Source: Pararoseomonas baculiformis (lineage in GTDB: Bacteria > Pseudomonadota > Alphaproteobacteria > Acetobacterales > Acetobacteraceae). From it: 64,000 nucleotides of DNA. A program made the position numbers and the translations under genes. The stretch covers positions 62,001-126,000 of the forward strand of contig NZ_JAGIZB010000010.1 in assembly GCF_017813395.1 (NCBI RefSeq). The letters run 5' to 3'. A model generated the notes under the pieces. The model did not search any database and was not told the origin of the DNA. It saw only the letters and a program-made list of their open reading frames with translations. Every line of letters begins with the position of its first letter. Within the stretch, counting starts at the first letter, position 1. Shown here in pieces: positions 33,917-42,550 of the stretch.

Positions 33917-34564
33917 ATGCGATCCGCCCTCCTGCCAGCCACCGCCCTTCTGCTCGGCCTGGCTGGCCCCGCCCTGGCCGCGCCCGGCTTCGCGACCGGC
34001 AATGTGAACCTGCGCGCCGGGCCCGGCACGAACTACCCGCAGGTCACCGTGGTGCCCGCCGGCGCCCAGGTGGAGATCTTCGGCTGCCTGCAGGGCTACA
34101 GCTGGTGCGATGTCGGCTTCGGCCATATCCGGGGCTGGGTCTCCTCGAACTTCCTGCAATACCTCTATGAGGAGCGGCGCGTGCCGCTGCCGCAATATGC
34201 GCCCCAGGCCGGCGTGCCGGTGGTGACCTTCCAGTTCGGCAATTACTGGCGGGACCATTACCGCGGCCGGTCCTGGTATGCGGAGCGGGACCGCTGGGGC
34301 GGGCCACCCCCGCCCCGCGCCGCCTTCCGCGATCCGCCGCCCCCGGCCTGGCGCGATGGCCCGCCTGGGCGAGGACCGGAATGGCGGGATGGCCGCGCGG
34401 ACCGCCGCGCCGAGTGGCGTGACGAAAGGCGCGAGCGCCGGGAGGAATGGCGGCAGGAGCGGCGCGAACGCCGGGACGACTGGCGTGACCGCCGGGAGGA
34501 CTGGCGCGATGGCCGGGGCGGGCCGGACGACCGGGGCCCGCCGGGGCGTGGCCGGCGGGACTAA
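33917..34564 (+). CDS. Exported SH3-domain protein with Arg/Asp/Trp-rich tail
   Basis: The protein has 215 residues. A signal peptide ends at LAAPG, then one bacterial SH3 domain (about residues 25-90): ATGNVNLRAGPGTNYPQVTVVPAGAQVEIFGCLQGYSWCDVGF...GWVSSNFL. The last 85 residues are low complexity: Pro-rich, then many copies of a charged W-R-D/E-R motif (EWRDERRERREEW, DWRDRRED). SH3b domains bind peptidoglycan peptides, so the tail may extend through the wall. Similar RDWR tails occur in other Acetobacteraceae SH3 proteins. Followed by a terminator at 34631-34654. Confidence 0.85.
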   Translation: MRSALLPATALLLGLAGPALAAPGFATGNVNLRAGPGTNYPQVTVVPAGAQVEIFGCLQGYSWCDVGFGHIRGWVSSNFLQYLYEERRVPLPQYAPQAGVPVVTFQFGNYWRDHYRGRSWYAERDRWGGPPPPRAAFRDPPPPAWRDGPPGRGPEWRDGRADRRAEWRDERRERREEWRQERRERRDDWRDRREDWRDGRGGPDDRGPPGRGRRD

Positions 34565-34630
34565 ACGGCCGAAGGCGAGACGCGGCGTCTCATGTCAACC
34601 CAGATGCTCAATGGCAAAGCAGGAGTGGTT

Positions 34631-34654
34631 GCACCTAGCTGATTAGGTGCTTTT
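34631..34654 (+). terminator. Terminator of the SH3 gene
   Basis: Seven-bp arms GCACCTA (34631-34637) and TAGGTGC (34644-34650) with a 6-base loop are followed by TTTT on the plus strand, 66 bases after the SH3 stop. The stem overlaps the stop codon of the convergent gene (34643-34645). Confidence 0.6.
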
Positions 34655-35872
34655 GCCTGTTTCTACCTGTGGCGGCGCCTCCGATTCGGCGCGAGTTACG
34701 ATTAGGGGATTGATTCTGGGAATGAACCCGCGTGCATACCATCGTTCGAAAGCCAGTTCATGATAAAGTGGAGGAACAACATACCGGTCATAGATGTGTC
34801 GGAAATCGGCCCCTTCAAACAGGTCAAAACCGAAGGCGCGGCACGGAGCCTTCAGTATTACACCAAAGAGGACCTGAGCAAAGAGGCCACTCGTCATTAA
34901 CGGATAACATACATCCTTCATAATTCCAAGGATGTTTGAAGGAAGTTCATGTACGCGTTCAATATCTGTGCCAAGCGTAGACGAGGTCTCCGGCGGTAAC
35001 TTTCCCATATAAATACATTGTAGATGAGGAGCGTTTTGCAGCTGTGTTTTTAGCCACGCCGAACCGCCCTCCTTCGAGATTTGACGGCCACTGAAAACGA
35101 CGATGTCGGTTCGATCTCCGGTATGTTCCTTCATTCGTTGCAAGTTAGGGAAATTCAATCGGATCACTACGTCGTGCTTGTCTATGGCGTCTCCTGCTTT
35201 GAATTCTTTCAGCGAGGGGCCGCTTCCAACAATCGCTACGGCATTCGCTTTGAGTGTATGAGATGTAAGGTTAAGGAATGCCCGATTCCTCCGCGCTTCA
35301 CTTTCGTTCTGGAAGCTTGTTTCTGATTTGAAAGAGATGAGCGCCAGGAGCACCGACCGATTCAACGCCTCATTAAAGCGGGCTAAGAACGGAGAAGGAT
35401 CAAAGGTGTGGTCGTTTTCGTGGCGTCTGGCGGCAAGTTGGGCGCACAAACTAAGTCGCTGGAGCACGCTAAGGTGACAGCTATCAGTCTCCGGGTCGCC
35501 ATCCATGATTTGCTTTCTAAATGGCTCTGGGTGCGATAAAATGCAACGAATCAGCGTGCATAGATCCCCGCCTCTAGCTTTGGAGGTGCTTGTTGCGTGG
35601 AGATCTCGGAAGTGTCGCTCAGCTCTTGTTATTTCGCCCAGTCGCATAAGATGATGTGCCAGTAGATGATGTGCAGTTCGGCCTGCAGATCCACTGACGA
35701 TCAAGTTTTCAATCGCTTCAACAGTTTTCTCTGGACAGCGCTTTAACAGGATCTCTATCGTTCTTCGCAATCCCACTCCAGCATGATCTGGGTGATCCTT
35801 TTCCATCATGGCACATAACTCCGCCTCCGTAAATGCATCATTGGAGCGGTCTGGCTGTAGGGCGGTCTGCAT
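34643..35872 (-). CDS. Putative sialyltransferase-like glycosyltransferase (GT29 type)
   Basis: The protein has 409 residues. An N-terminal helical region (1-200, repeat-like) precedes a region matching GT29. Motif L-like at about 211-245: VAIVGSGPSLKEF, then AIDKHDVVIRLNFP and GDRTDIVVF. Motif S-like at about 323-350: YPLMTSGLFAQVLFG ... AFGFD. A His-x4-Glu (H371, E376 in YHELAFE) equals the very-short motif. In this family the donor is CMP-sialic acid, acting on glycans; donor and acceptor here are not known. Base composition is far lower in GC than all neighbours and codons are AT-rich, indicating recent transfer. GTG 35875 is an alternative start. GT42 is the other candidate family. Confidence 0.6.
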   Translation of the reverse strand: MQTALQPDRSNDAFTEAELCAMMEKDHPDHAGVGLRRTIEILLKRCPEKTVEAIENLIVSGSAGRTAHHLLAHHLMRLGEITRAERHFRDLHATSTSKARGGDLCTLIRCILSHPEPFRKQIMDGDPETDSCHLSVLQRLSLCAQLAARRHENDHTFDPSPFLARFNEALNRSVLLALISFKSETSFQNESEARRNRAFLNLTSHTLKANAVAIVGSGPSLKEFKAGDAIDKHDVVIRLNFPNLQRMKEHTGDRTDIVVFSGRQISKEGGSAWLKTQLQNAPHLQCIYMGKLPPETSSTLGTDIERVHELPSNILGIMKDVCYPLMTSGLFAQVLFGVILKAPCRAFGFDLFEGADFRHIYDRYVVPPLYHELAFERWYARGFIPRINPLIVTRAESEAPPQVETGKST

Positions 35873-35875
35873 CAC

Positions 35876-36041
35876 GATTCTACCTTATCGTTTTAATCTC
35901 GGGAGAGTTTTTATTACATTTTTGTTTTCGTTAAACCCCCACTGAAAAAATCATTATCTCCAAAACTGATGGCTTTGCACGTTGTCTGGCCGAGAAATGG
36001 TTGGCATACTGCTTTGCTTCCGTTCTCTCTGATGGTAAGCC
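35876..36041 (-). other. AT-rich leader between LysE and GT29 genes
   Basis: A 166-base AT-rich stretch with runs such as TTTTTATTACATTTTTG. It holds no gene that I can see. It probably carries the promoter of the GT29-like gene, but no clean -35/-10 pair at correct spacing is visible. Confidence 0.4.
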
Positions 36042-36614
36042 TCAACGGAAAAGGGGACCAATCACAGCGGTCAATGCGAAAGCGCCTATGATCGTGGCGC
36101 CGATGCGGGGCACCCATCCAGCGCGGGCGACAGTGCTCGCCACGCTTCCCAGAAGTGCGCCAAGGGCGATCCAGCTAATAGCTACGCACGTCAGAAGCAG
36201 AAGAAATCCGAGGAGGAAAGGCCACCAGGGAGGGGCGCCAAACGGAATCACTCCAAGGGCAAGCACCAAGGATTTGGGGTTCAGCAGGGTGGTAATGAAG
36301 ACTTGGCGTGCCGTGACCGGTGCTGCGGCATCTATGGCGCCGTTCCGCCACAACATTGCGGCCAGCCAGATTAGATAAAGGCCCACAGTCACTCTCAGCC
36401 CGATTAGGACCGTCGGGGCCGAGGCGATCACTGGTCCAATCACCAAGCCAATCACGAGAATTGAGATGAGGTATCCCGCGGCCTCTGCCGGGACCAACGG
36501 GGCAGCCCTTCGGAACCCCATAGCTCCGCCCGCCGTGGCCAGCAGCGTGTTGGTCGGGCCTGGCGTGCCCAGGATCAGCAGCACCGTCAGGGTGAAGAGG
36601 ACGGGGTCCTGCAT
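36042..36614 (-). CDS. LysE/RhtB family exporter
   Basis: The protein has 190 residues with about five membrane helices. The start FTLTVLLILGTPGPTNTLLATAGGAMGFRRA carries the family TPGP motif, and NPKSLVLALGVIPF is the mid-protein marker. LysE-type proteins export amino acids or amino-acid derivatives. Composition is moderately lower in GC than the genome, so it may belong to the transferred segment. It lies upstream of the GT29-like gene on the same strand but a 169-base gap makes co-transcription uncertain. Confidence 0.85.
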   Translation of the reverse strand: MQDPVLFTLTVLLILGTPGPTNTLLATAGGAMGFRRAAPLVPAEAAGYLISILVIGLVIGPVIASAPTVLIGLRVTVGLYLIWLAAMLWRNGAIDAAAPVTARQVFITTLLNPKSLVLALGVIPFGAPPWWPFLLGFLLLLTCVAISWIALGALLGSVASTVARAGWVPRIGATIIGAFALTAVIGPLFR

Positions 36615-36760
36615 GGCCGTTCCGAAAGACGATGGAGAGCCGGGCACAGCTCCCCTGGAGTGCGACCCAGCCGGCCAGCTTCTAGCGCCGGCAGGGGGCA
36701 GGCGCCAAGCAGCGGGCCCGGCGCCTTTTCCGGGCCGCACCCCATCCCCATGTCTTCGTC

Positions 36761-37126
36761 GTGTCCCGCCGCCACGAAAGGCGCGCCGCGCGAAGCGGGC
36801 GCGCCCTGTCCCCGTCGCCTGCCGAAGATGCGCCTTGCCCGCTCTGCCTCCGCCCGATCCCGCCGGGCGCGAGGGCCAGCCGCCATCACCTCCTGCCCAG
36901 GCTGAAGGGGGGCACGCACCGGGGCACGGTGCGCCTGCACCATATCTGTCACCAGGCCATCCATGCCCGCTTCACCGAGGCGGAACTGGCCCGGCACCTG
37001 ACCGAACCCGAGGCGCTGCGGGCCGAGCCCCGCCTGGCCGGCTTCCTGGCCTGGGTCGCCGGCAAGCCGCCGGACTTCCACGCCCCCACCCGCATATCGC
37101 GGGACCGCACGCCGAAATGGCGCTGA
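36761..37126 (+). CDS. HNH-type nuclease domain protein
   Basis: The protein has 121 residues. A zinc-knuckle-like CPLC pair is followed by the HNH core: SRHHLLPRLKGG, then VRLHHICHQAIHARFTEAELAR. This resembles stand-alone HNH proteins of alphaproteobacteria of unknown role, not the homing nucleases of mobile introns; no intron is nearby. The start is GTG 36761, which is the only in-frame start before CPLC without a ribosome site. Its stop is 96 bases before ettA. Confidence 0.75.
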   Translation: MSRRHERRAARSGRALSPSPAEDAPCPLCLRPIPPGARASRHHLLPRLKGGTHRGTVRLHHICHQAIHARFTEAELARHLTEPEALRAEPRLAGFLAWVAGKPPDFHAPTRISRDRTPKWR

Positions 37127-37222
37127 CCGCGCCACCGGCCCCTGATTTCAACCCTTGCCTTGGCGTGATGGGGTGCCGCCGCTAGAACGCGGCGCTGCAG
37201 CACGCCTCCCGGAGCCCGCACC

Positions 37223-38902
37223 ATGGCCGCCTACCAGTACATCTACGTCATGAAGGACCTGACCAAGTCCTATCCGGGCGGTCGCGAGGTCTTCAAAGGC
37301 ATCACCCTCTCCTTCCTGCCCACGGCCAAGATCGGCGTGCTCGGCCCCAACGGCGCCGGCAAGTCCACGCTGATGCGGATCATGGCCGGGCAGGACAAGG
37401 AGTTCGGCGGCGAGGCCTGGGCGGCCGAGGGCGTGCGCGTGGGCTATCTCTCCCAGGAACCGCATCTCGATCCCACCAAGACCGTCGGCGAGAATGTCCG
37501 CGACGCCTTCGGCACGCTGACGGCCGATCTCGAGCGCTTCAACGAGATCAGCATGAAGTTCGCCGAGGAGATGTCCGAGGACGAGATGAACACCCTGCTG
37601 GCCGAGCAGGCCGAGCTGCAGGAGCGCATCGACGCCGCCAATGGCTGGGAACTGGACCGCACGGTGGACATCGCCCTCGATGCCCTGCGCTGCCCGCCCG
37701 CGGAGAGCGCCGTGACCCATCTCTCCGGCGGTGAGCGCCGCCGCGTGGCGCTGTGCAAGCTGCTTCTTGAGAAGCCCGAGCTGCTGCTGCTGGACGAGCC
37801 GACCAACCACCTGGACGCTGAGAGCGTCTCCTGGCTGGAGAAGACGCTGCGCGAGTACCAGGGCGCCGTGCTGATCGTCACCCATGACCGCTACTTCCTG
37901 GACAACGTGACGAACTGGATCCTTGAGGTCGATCGCGGCCGGGGCATCCCGTATGAGGGCAACTACTCCTCCTACCTCGCCGCCAAGCGCAAGCGCCTGC
38001 AGCAGGAGGAGAAGGAGGAGAGCAGCCGCCAGCGCCAGCTGGCCGAGGAGCAGGAATGGATCGGGCGCAGCCCGGCCGCGCGCCAGTCCAAGAGCAAGGC
38101 GCGCATCCAGGCCTATGAGGAGCTGCTGCAGAAGAGCCTCGACAAGGCGCCGGACCCCACCGAGATCCAGATCCCGCCCGCGCCGCGCCTGGGCAACATC
38201 GTCATCACCGCCGAGAACATCCGCAAGGCCTTCGGCAACCGCCTGCTGATCGACGACCTGTCCTTCAAGCTGCCGCCCGGCGGCATCGTCGGCGTCATCG
38301 GCCCGAACGGCGCGGGCAAGACCACGCTGTTCAAGATGATCACGGGCCGCGACAAGCCCGATTCCGGCACCATGATCATCGGCGACAGCGTCCAGCTCGG
38401 CTATGTCGACCAGAGCCGCGACACGCTGGACGACAAGAACACCGTCTGGAAGGAGATCTCCGACGGGCAGGAGCTGATCACCATGGGCAAGCGCCAGGTG
38501 CCCAGCCGTGCCTATTGCGCCGCCTTCAACTTCAAGGGCGGCGACCAGCAGAAGCCGGTCGGCGTCCTCTCGGGCGGTGAGCGCAACCGCGTGCACCTCG
38601 CGAAGATGCTGAAGAACCCGCACAACGTGCTGCTGCTGGACGAGCCGACCAACGACCTGGACGTGGATACGCTCCGTGCCCTGGAAGAGGCGCTGCAGGA
38701 TTTCGCGGGCTGCGCGGTGATCATCTCGCATGACCGCTGGTTCCTGGACCGCCTGGCGACCCACATCCTCGCCTTCGAGGGCGACAGCCATGTCGAGTGG
38801 TTCGAGGGCAACTACCAGGCCTATGAGGCCGACAAGCGACGCCGCATGGGCGCGGCGGCGGACCAGCCGCACCGGATCAAGTACCGCCCCCTCACCAGGT
38901 AG
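37223..38902 (+). CDS. ettA: Energy-dependent translational throttle protein EttA (ABC-F)
   Basis: The protein has 559 residues, the EttA length. Two ABC domains in one chain, no membrane segments. Walker A GPNGAGKS at residues 41-48 and GPNGAGKT in the second half; signature LSGGERRRVALCKLL and LSGGERNRVHLAKML; Walker B LLLDEPTNHLDAESVSWL and LLLDEPTNDLDVDTLRAL. The linker between domains (about 245-320) holds the P-site tRNA interaction motif region. EttA binds the ribosomal E site and gates the first peptide bond according to ATP/ADP. Confidence 0.95.
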   Translation: MAAYQYIYVMKDLTKSYPGGREVFKGITLSFLPTAKIGVLGPNGAGKSTLMRIMAGQDKEFGGEAWAAEGVRVGYLSQEPHLDPTKTVGENVRDAFGTLTADLERFNEISMKFAEEMSEDEMNTLLAEQAELQERIDAANGWELDRTVDIALDALRCPPAESAVTHLSGGERRRVALCKLLLEKPELLLLDEPTNHLDAESVSWLEKTLREYQGAVLIVTHDRYFLDNVTNWILEVDRGRGIPYEGNYSSYLAAKRKRLQQEEKEESSRQRQLAEEQEWIGRSPAARQSKSKARIQAYEELLQKSLDKAPDPTEIQIPPAPRLGNIVITAENIRKAFGNRLLIDDLSFKLPPGGIVGVIGPNGAGKTTLFKMITGRDKPDSGTMIIGDSVQLGYVDQSRDTLDDKNTVWKEISDGQELITMGKRQVPSRAYCAAFNFKGGDQQKPVGVLSGGERNRVHLAKMLKNPHNVLLLDEPTNDLDVDTLRALEEALQDFAGCAVIISHDRWFLDRLATHILAFEGDSHVEWFEGNYQAYEADKRRRMGAAADQPHRIKYRPLTR

Positions 38903-38909
38903 GGCGGGC

Positions 38910-39437
38910 ATGCAACCGGCGCTTCGCCTGGCCCGGTCCCGCGTCGTGAGGACGGCGCGGCTGACCCTGCTGCCGGTCGGGAAGGAGAACCTTCCCGACC
39001 TCATCCGCCTGAAGGGCGATCCCGAGGCCTTCGGCCTGATGCTCCATGGCGTCCGCACGCCCGAGCGGACGCAGGAGGAGCTGGAGGACGACATCGATTT
39101 CTGGGAGGTGCGGGGCTACGGCACCTGGGCCGTGCACCGCACGGAGGATGGCGAGTTCCTCGGCATCACCGGGTTGATGGAGCGGCCGGATGGCCGCGGC
39201 GTCGCCCTTCGCTACGCCCTCTGGCCGCATTGCCGCGGCCAGGGCTTCGCGCGGGAGGCGGCGAAGGCCGCGCTGGATTTCGGCCATGCCGCCGGTCTCC
39301 GCCGCATCATCGCGGTGGCGCGGGCGACCAACACCTCCTCCCGCGCGGTGATGGAGGATATCGGCATGGAACCGGCGGGCGAGTTCACCAATGCCGGCCA
39401 TCGCATGCTGGTCTTCGAGAGCCGGCGGGCGGCCTGA
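38910..39437 (+). CDS. GNAT family N-acetyltransferase (RimJ/RimL-like)
   Basis: The protein has 175 residues. Start RTARLTLLPVGKENLPDLIRLKGDPEAFGLMLHG is typical of Acetyltransf_3. The acetyl-CoA site is ALRYALWPHCRGQGFAREAAKAALDFGH with a Gln/Arg-Gly-x-Gly. The later ATNTSSRAVMEDIGM is also a family mark. It starts 7 bases after ettA, so the two are likely co-transcribed, perhaps linking acetylation of a translation factor or an N-terminus with EttA. Confidence 0.85.
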   Translation: MQPALRLARSRVVRTARLTLLPVGKENLPDLIRLKGDPEAFGLMLHGVRTPERTQEELEDDIDFWEVRGYGTWAVHRTEDGEFLGITGLMERPDGRGVALRYALWPHCRGQGFAREAAKAALDFGHAAGLRRIIAVARATNTSSRAVMEDIGMEPAGEFTNAGHRMLVFESRRAA

Positions 39438-39541
39438 ATCCAGGCCGGCAGCGCCCGCGTCCCGGCGGGGAGGGATCCGCCGGCGTTGCCGTGCCGGGCC
39501 CGCTACCGCATCCTGCCCGTCCTTGCCGCAGGACAGCTGAG

Positions 39542-40720
39542 ATGCCCCCACTCGACGCCCTCGAAGCCCTCCGCCCGGAGATGCAGGCCTGGCGGCGCGA
39601 CTTCCACGCGCATCCGGAAACCGGTTTCCAGGAGGTCCGCACCTCCGGCATCGTGGCTGAGAAGCTGGAATCCTGGGGCATCGAGGTGCATCGGGGCCTC
39701 GGCCAGACCGGGGTCGTCGGCGTGCTGCGGGGCAAGCGGCCGGGCAACCGCAGCATCGGCCTGCGCGCCGACATGGACGCGCTGCCCATGCCCGAGCTGA
39801 ACGACTTCGCCCATCGCAGCACCAATCCTGGCGCCATGCATGCCTGCGGCCATGATGGGCATACGGCCATGCTGCTGGGCGCCGCGAAGCACCTTGCCAC
39901 CACGCGGGACTTCCCGGGCACGGTCCACTTCATCTTCCAGCCCGCCGAGGAAGGGCTGACCGGTGCGCTGGAAATGGTGAAGGACGGGCTCTTCACCCGC
40001 TTCCTCTGCGATGCCGTTTATGGGCTGCACAATCATCCCAGCATGCCGCTGGGCACCATCGCCATCCGCCCGGGCACCGTTCTCGCCGCGGTGGATTACT
40101 TCTCCATCCGCCTGCATGGCAGGAGCAGCCATGGCGCGGAGCCGCATAACGGGCTGGATCCGCTGCCCTGCGCCGTGCAGATCTACAACGCGCTGCAGAC
40201 CCTCGTGAGCCGCCGCACCAGCCCACATGACACGGCCGTGCTCAGCATCGGCCAGTTCCATGCGGGCACCTCGGACATCGTGATCCCGGAGACGGTGGAG
40301 CTTCGCGGCACCATCCGCACCCTGCTGCCGGAGACGCATGACCGGCTCCACGGCCTGTTCCGCCAGGTGGTGGAGAACACCGCCGCCGCCCATGGGCTGC
40401 GGCTGGAACTGGATCTGAACTATTCCTACCCGCCCACCATCAACACCCCGGCCCAGGCAGCCCTGGCCGCCGAGGCGGCGGCGGATGTGGTGGGCGCCGA
40501 CGGCATCAAGGCGGACCTGCCCTCGCTCACGGCGGGAGAGGACTTCGCCTATATGCTGCGGGAGACGAGTGGCGCCTTCCTGCTGCTCGGCCAGGCCGGC
40601 GAGTCCGAGACCAGCCGCACGCCCGTCCATAACGGGCGATACGACTTCAACGACGATCTTCTGCCGATCGGGGCCAGCTGCCTCGTCCGGCTGGTGGAGC
40701 GGGAGCTGGCGGGAGGCTAG
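39542..40720 (+). CDS. M20 family amidohydrolase (aminoacylase/hippurate hydrolase-like)
   Basis: The protein has 392 residues, with the metal sites of the M20D family: RRDFHAHPETGFQE near the start, GLRADMDALPMPE, CGHDGHTAMLLGAA, FQPAEEGLTGALEM, and SSHGAEPHNGLDPLPCA. They hydrolyse N-acyl amino acids or related amides using metal ions in the cytoplasm. Which amide is used cannot be told. It is a separate transcription unit after a 104-base gap. Confidence 0.92.
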   Translation: MPPLDALEALRPEMQAWRRDFHAHPETGFQEVRTSGIVAEKLESWGIEVHRGLGQTGVVGVLRGKRPGNRSIGLRADMDALPMPELNDFAHRSTNPGAMHACGHDGHTAMLLGAAKHLATTRDFPGTVHFIFQPAEEGLTGALEMVKDGLFTRFLCDAVYGLHNHPSMPLGTIAIRPGTVLAAVDYFSIRLHGRSSHGAEPHNGLDPLPCAVQIYNALQTLVSRRTSPHDTAVLSIGQFHAGTSDIVIPETVELRGTIRTLLPETHDRLHGLFRQVVENTAAAHGLRLELDLNYSYPPTINTPAQAALAAEAAADVVGADGIKADLPSLTAGEDFAYMLRETSGAFLLLGQAGESETSRTPVHNGRYDFNDDLLPIGASCLVRLVERELAGG

Positions 40721-40742
40721 CCGCTCCGGGGGGAGGGAGGGG

Positions 40743-41387
40743 CTAGCGCCCCTCGCGCGCCGCCAGCTGCGCCACCTGATTGCGCATCGCGTCCAGCAGG
40801 GCGGAGACGCGGCCGCCATTGCGGCTGATCACCGCCGAGTACTCGCTGCGCGTGGTCAGGCGCAGCGAGGTTCCCTCGGCGATCACATCCACCACGCGCG
40901 GCTGGCCGCCCACCTCGCCCACGCGCCAGTCCAGCGTGAAGGGCGCGCTGTTCGGGCGCTCGACGATGGTGTTCACCAGCGTGTCGTCCTCGGTGCGCTG
41001 CTGGGTGCGGCCGAGGGAGAAGCGGATGCCCTGGTACTCGCCGAACCGGGCGGACAGGTTGCGGATCAGCGTCTCCTCGAAGAGCCGCATATATTGCTGC
41101 TGCTCCTCCGGCGTCGCCTGGCGCCAGTAGCGGCCGAGGATGAAGCGGCCCACGCCCTCCACGTCCACGGCGCGCCGCAGGATCGCCGCCACCTGCTCGC
41201 GGCGCTGGGCTGCGGGGGCGCGCCCGTTGATGGCGGCCACCAGCTCCTGCCCCGTGGCCTGGATGAAGGCGGCGGCGCGGTTGGCATCCACGGCCTGGGC
41301 CCTGGCCGGCAGGGCACCCACGGCCCCGAGGGAGGCAAGGCCCAGGGAAGCGAGCAGGGGGCGACGGGCGATCAGCGTCTCGGGCAT
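40743..41387 (-). CDS. mlaC: MlaC-like phospholipid-binding transport protein
   Basis: The protein has 214 residues. A Tat-like signal (LIARRPLLASLGLASLGAVGALPARAQA) is followed by the MlaC/Ttg2D core: AAAFIQATGQELVAAINGRAP, LRRAVDVEGVGRFILGRYWRQATPEEQQQYMRLFEETLIRNLSARFGEYQG, and DWRVGEVGGQPRVVDVIAEGTSLRLTTRSEYSAVI. It ferries phospholipids across the periplasm between MlaA and MlaFEDB. The mlaA gene lies upstream on the same strand, but mlaFED are not in the window. Confidence 0.9.
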   Translation of the reverse strand: MPETLIARRPLLASLGLASLGAVGALPARAQAVDANRAAAFIQATGQELVAAINGRAPAAQRREQVAAILRRAVDVEGVGRFILGRYWRQATPEEQQQYMRLFEETLIRNLSARFGEYQGIRFSLGRTQQRTEDDTLVNTIVERPNSAPFTLDWRVGEVGGQPRVVDVIAEGTSLRLTTRSEYSAVISRNGGRVSALLDAMRNQVAQLAAREGR

Positions 41388-41552
41388 CGGGTCAGGCGTC
41401 TCGTTCTGTCATTGCGGCGCTTCGGGGCGGCCTTGGCCGCCGCGCCCGCGTTGCAGTTGGTGCGTCGGTTCCGCCGGCTCAACGCATCGCGTGCGGATAT
41501 GTTCCGCGCCGGACGATTCCGTTACCCGGGCGGGCAGGCCGCCCTTTCTGCC

Positions 41553-42380
41553 TCAGGGCTGCTGCGGCGCGGGACCGGTGCTGCCCAGCCCGGAGCCAAG
41601 GCCCTGCGGCGCCGCCGGCACGGCGCCCGGCGTGTTCGCGATCTCCCGCGCGCGTTGCTGGCGATAGGCGCTCCGCAGCGTCGCATAGGGGTCGAGGCTG
41701 GTCCGCTGCACGTCGTCCAGGGTGTCGAGCAGGGATTCGCGCGTGCTGACCACGGTCGTGCCGGCACGGATGTAGCTCAGCGTATCCGCCAGGTCCCGGT
41801 TCCCGTAGGTCAGCCAGGTGAAAGGATCGGCCGCGATGCCGGCGGCGAAGCCCAGCAGGTCGCGCGGGTTGCTCGGGCCCAGGATCGGGATGAAGAGGTA
41901 GGGGCCTTCCTCCACCCCCGCAACGGCGAAGGTCTGGCCGAAATCCTCGGTATGCGGCGGCAGGCCGAACTCCGAGGCCACGTCGAAGATGCCGCCGACG
42001 CCCAGGGTGGTGTTCAGCAGGAAGCGGCCCAGCGTGGTGCCGAAGCGCTGCGTTTCGCCCTGCAGCGCGTCGTTCAGCGCGATCACGGGGCTGCGCAGGT
42101 TGCTCAGCACATTGGAGACGCCGGTGCGGACGGGCTGCGGCAGCACCTCCCGGTAGACCACGGCCACGGGGCGCAGCACCACCGTGTCGATCGCCTGGTG
42201 CACGTCGTACATCGCGCGGTTCCAGGGCTCGATCGGGTCGTTGGTCGCCCGGAACTCCTCGATCGCCTCGGGGTCGTCAGCCGGCGGGCGGGTGGCGCAG
42301 CCCGAAAGGGCACCGCCGAGCAGCCCGAATGCCAGGGTGGCGGCGAGGAGGCGGGGCAGGGGGAAGCGGAAATGGCGCAT
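41553..42380 (-). CDS. mlaA: MlaA (VacJ) family outer-membrane lipoprotein
   Basis: The protein has 275 residues. The signal ends in lipobox LSGC (Cys27), so it is lipid-anchored. Family markers: FRATNDPIEPWNRAMYDVHQAIDTVVLRPVAVVYREVLPQPVRTGVSNVLSNLRSPV, and GVGGIFDVASEFGLPPHTEDFGQTFAVAGVEEGPYLFIPILGPSNPRDLLG. It removes phospholipids from the outer leaflet and passes them to MlaC, encoded 165 bases downstream. The tail is Gln/Pro rich. Confidence 0.93.
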   Translation of the reverse strand: MRHFRFPLPRLLAATLAFGLLGGALSGCATRPPADDPEAIEEFRATNDPIEPWNRAMYDVHQAIDTVVLRPVAVVYREVLPQPVRTGVSNVLSNLRSPVIALNDALQGETQRFGTTLGRFLLNTTLGVGGIFDVASEFGLPPHTEDFGQTFAVAGVEEGPYLFIPILGPSNPRDLLGFAAGIAADPFTWLTYGNRDLADTLSYIRAGTTVVSTRESLLDTLDDVQRTSLDPYATLRSAYRQQRAREIANTPGAVPAAPQGLGSGLGSTGPAPQQP

Positions 42381-42550
42381 GGGTTCGGCGATCCTGATCC
42401 TGCCGCTGTTAGCACCCGCGGCGGCAAACGGGAAATCCGGGCGCGCGCCGGGGTCGCCCGGGTGGTGGATGCTCTCGTGATCCTGATCCGCCGGCCGAAA
42501 CGGGGCGCCCGGCGCGACTTCACCATTTCGGCTTCCGCGCGGGATGCTCT

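Noticed and set aside
36761-37126. HNH protein as part of a mobile intron or toxin
   Set aside because: No intron, intein, immunity gene or secretion domain is nearby and the sequence has normal GC content.
37148-39094. Very long minus-strand open frame opposite ettA
   Set aside because: It is the mirror of a highly conserved ABC-F gene. Its product is low-complexity Leu/Gly/Ala/Arg-rich with no motif, a usual effect of GC-rich codon use.
42381-42550. Possible SAM-type riboswitch upstream of metF
   Set aside because: I could not fold a pseudoknot or find conserved core bases of SAM-II, SAH or SAM-I in this stretch.
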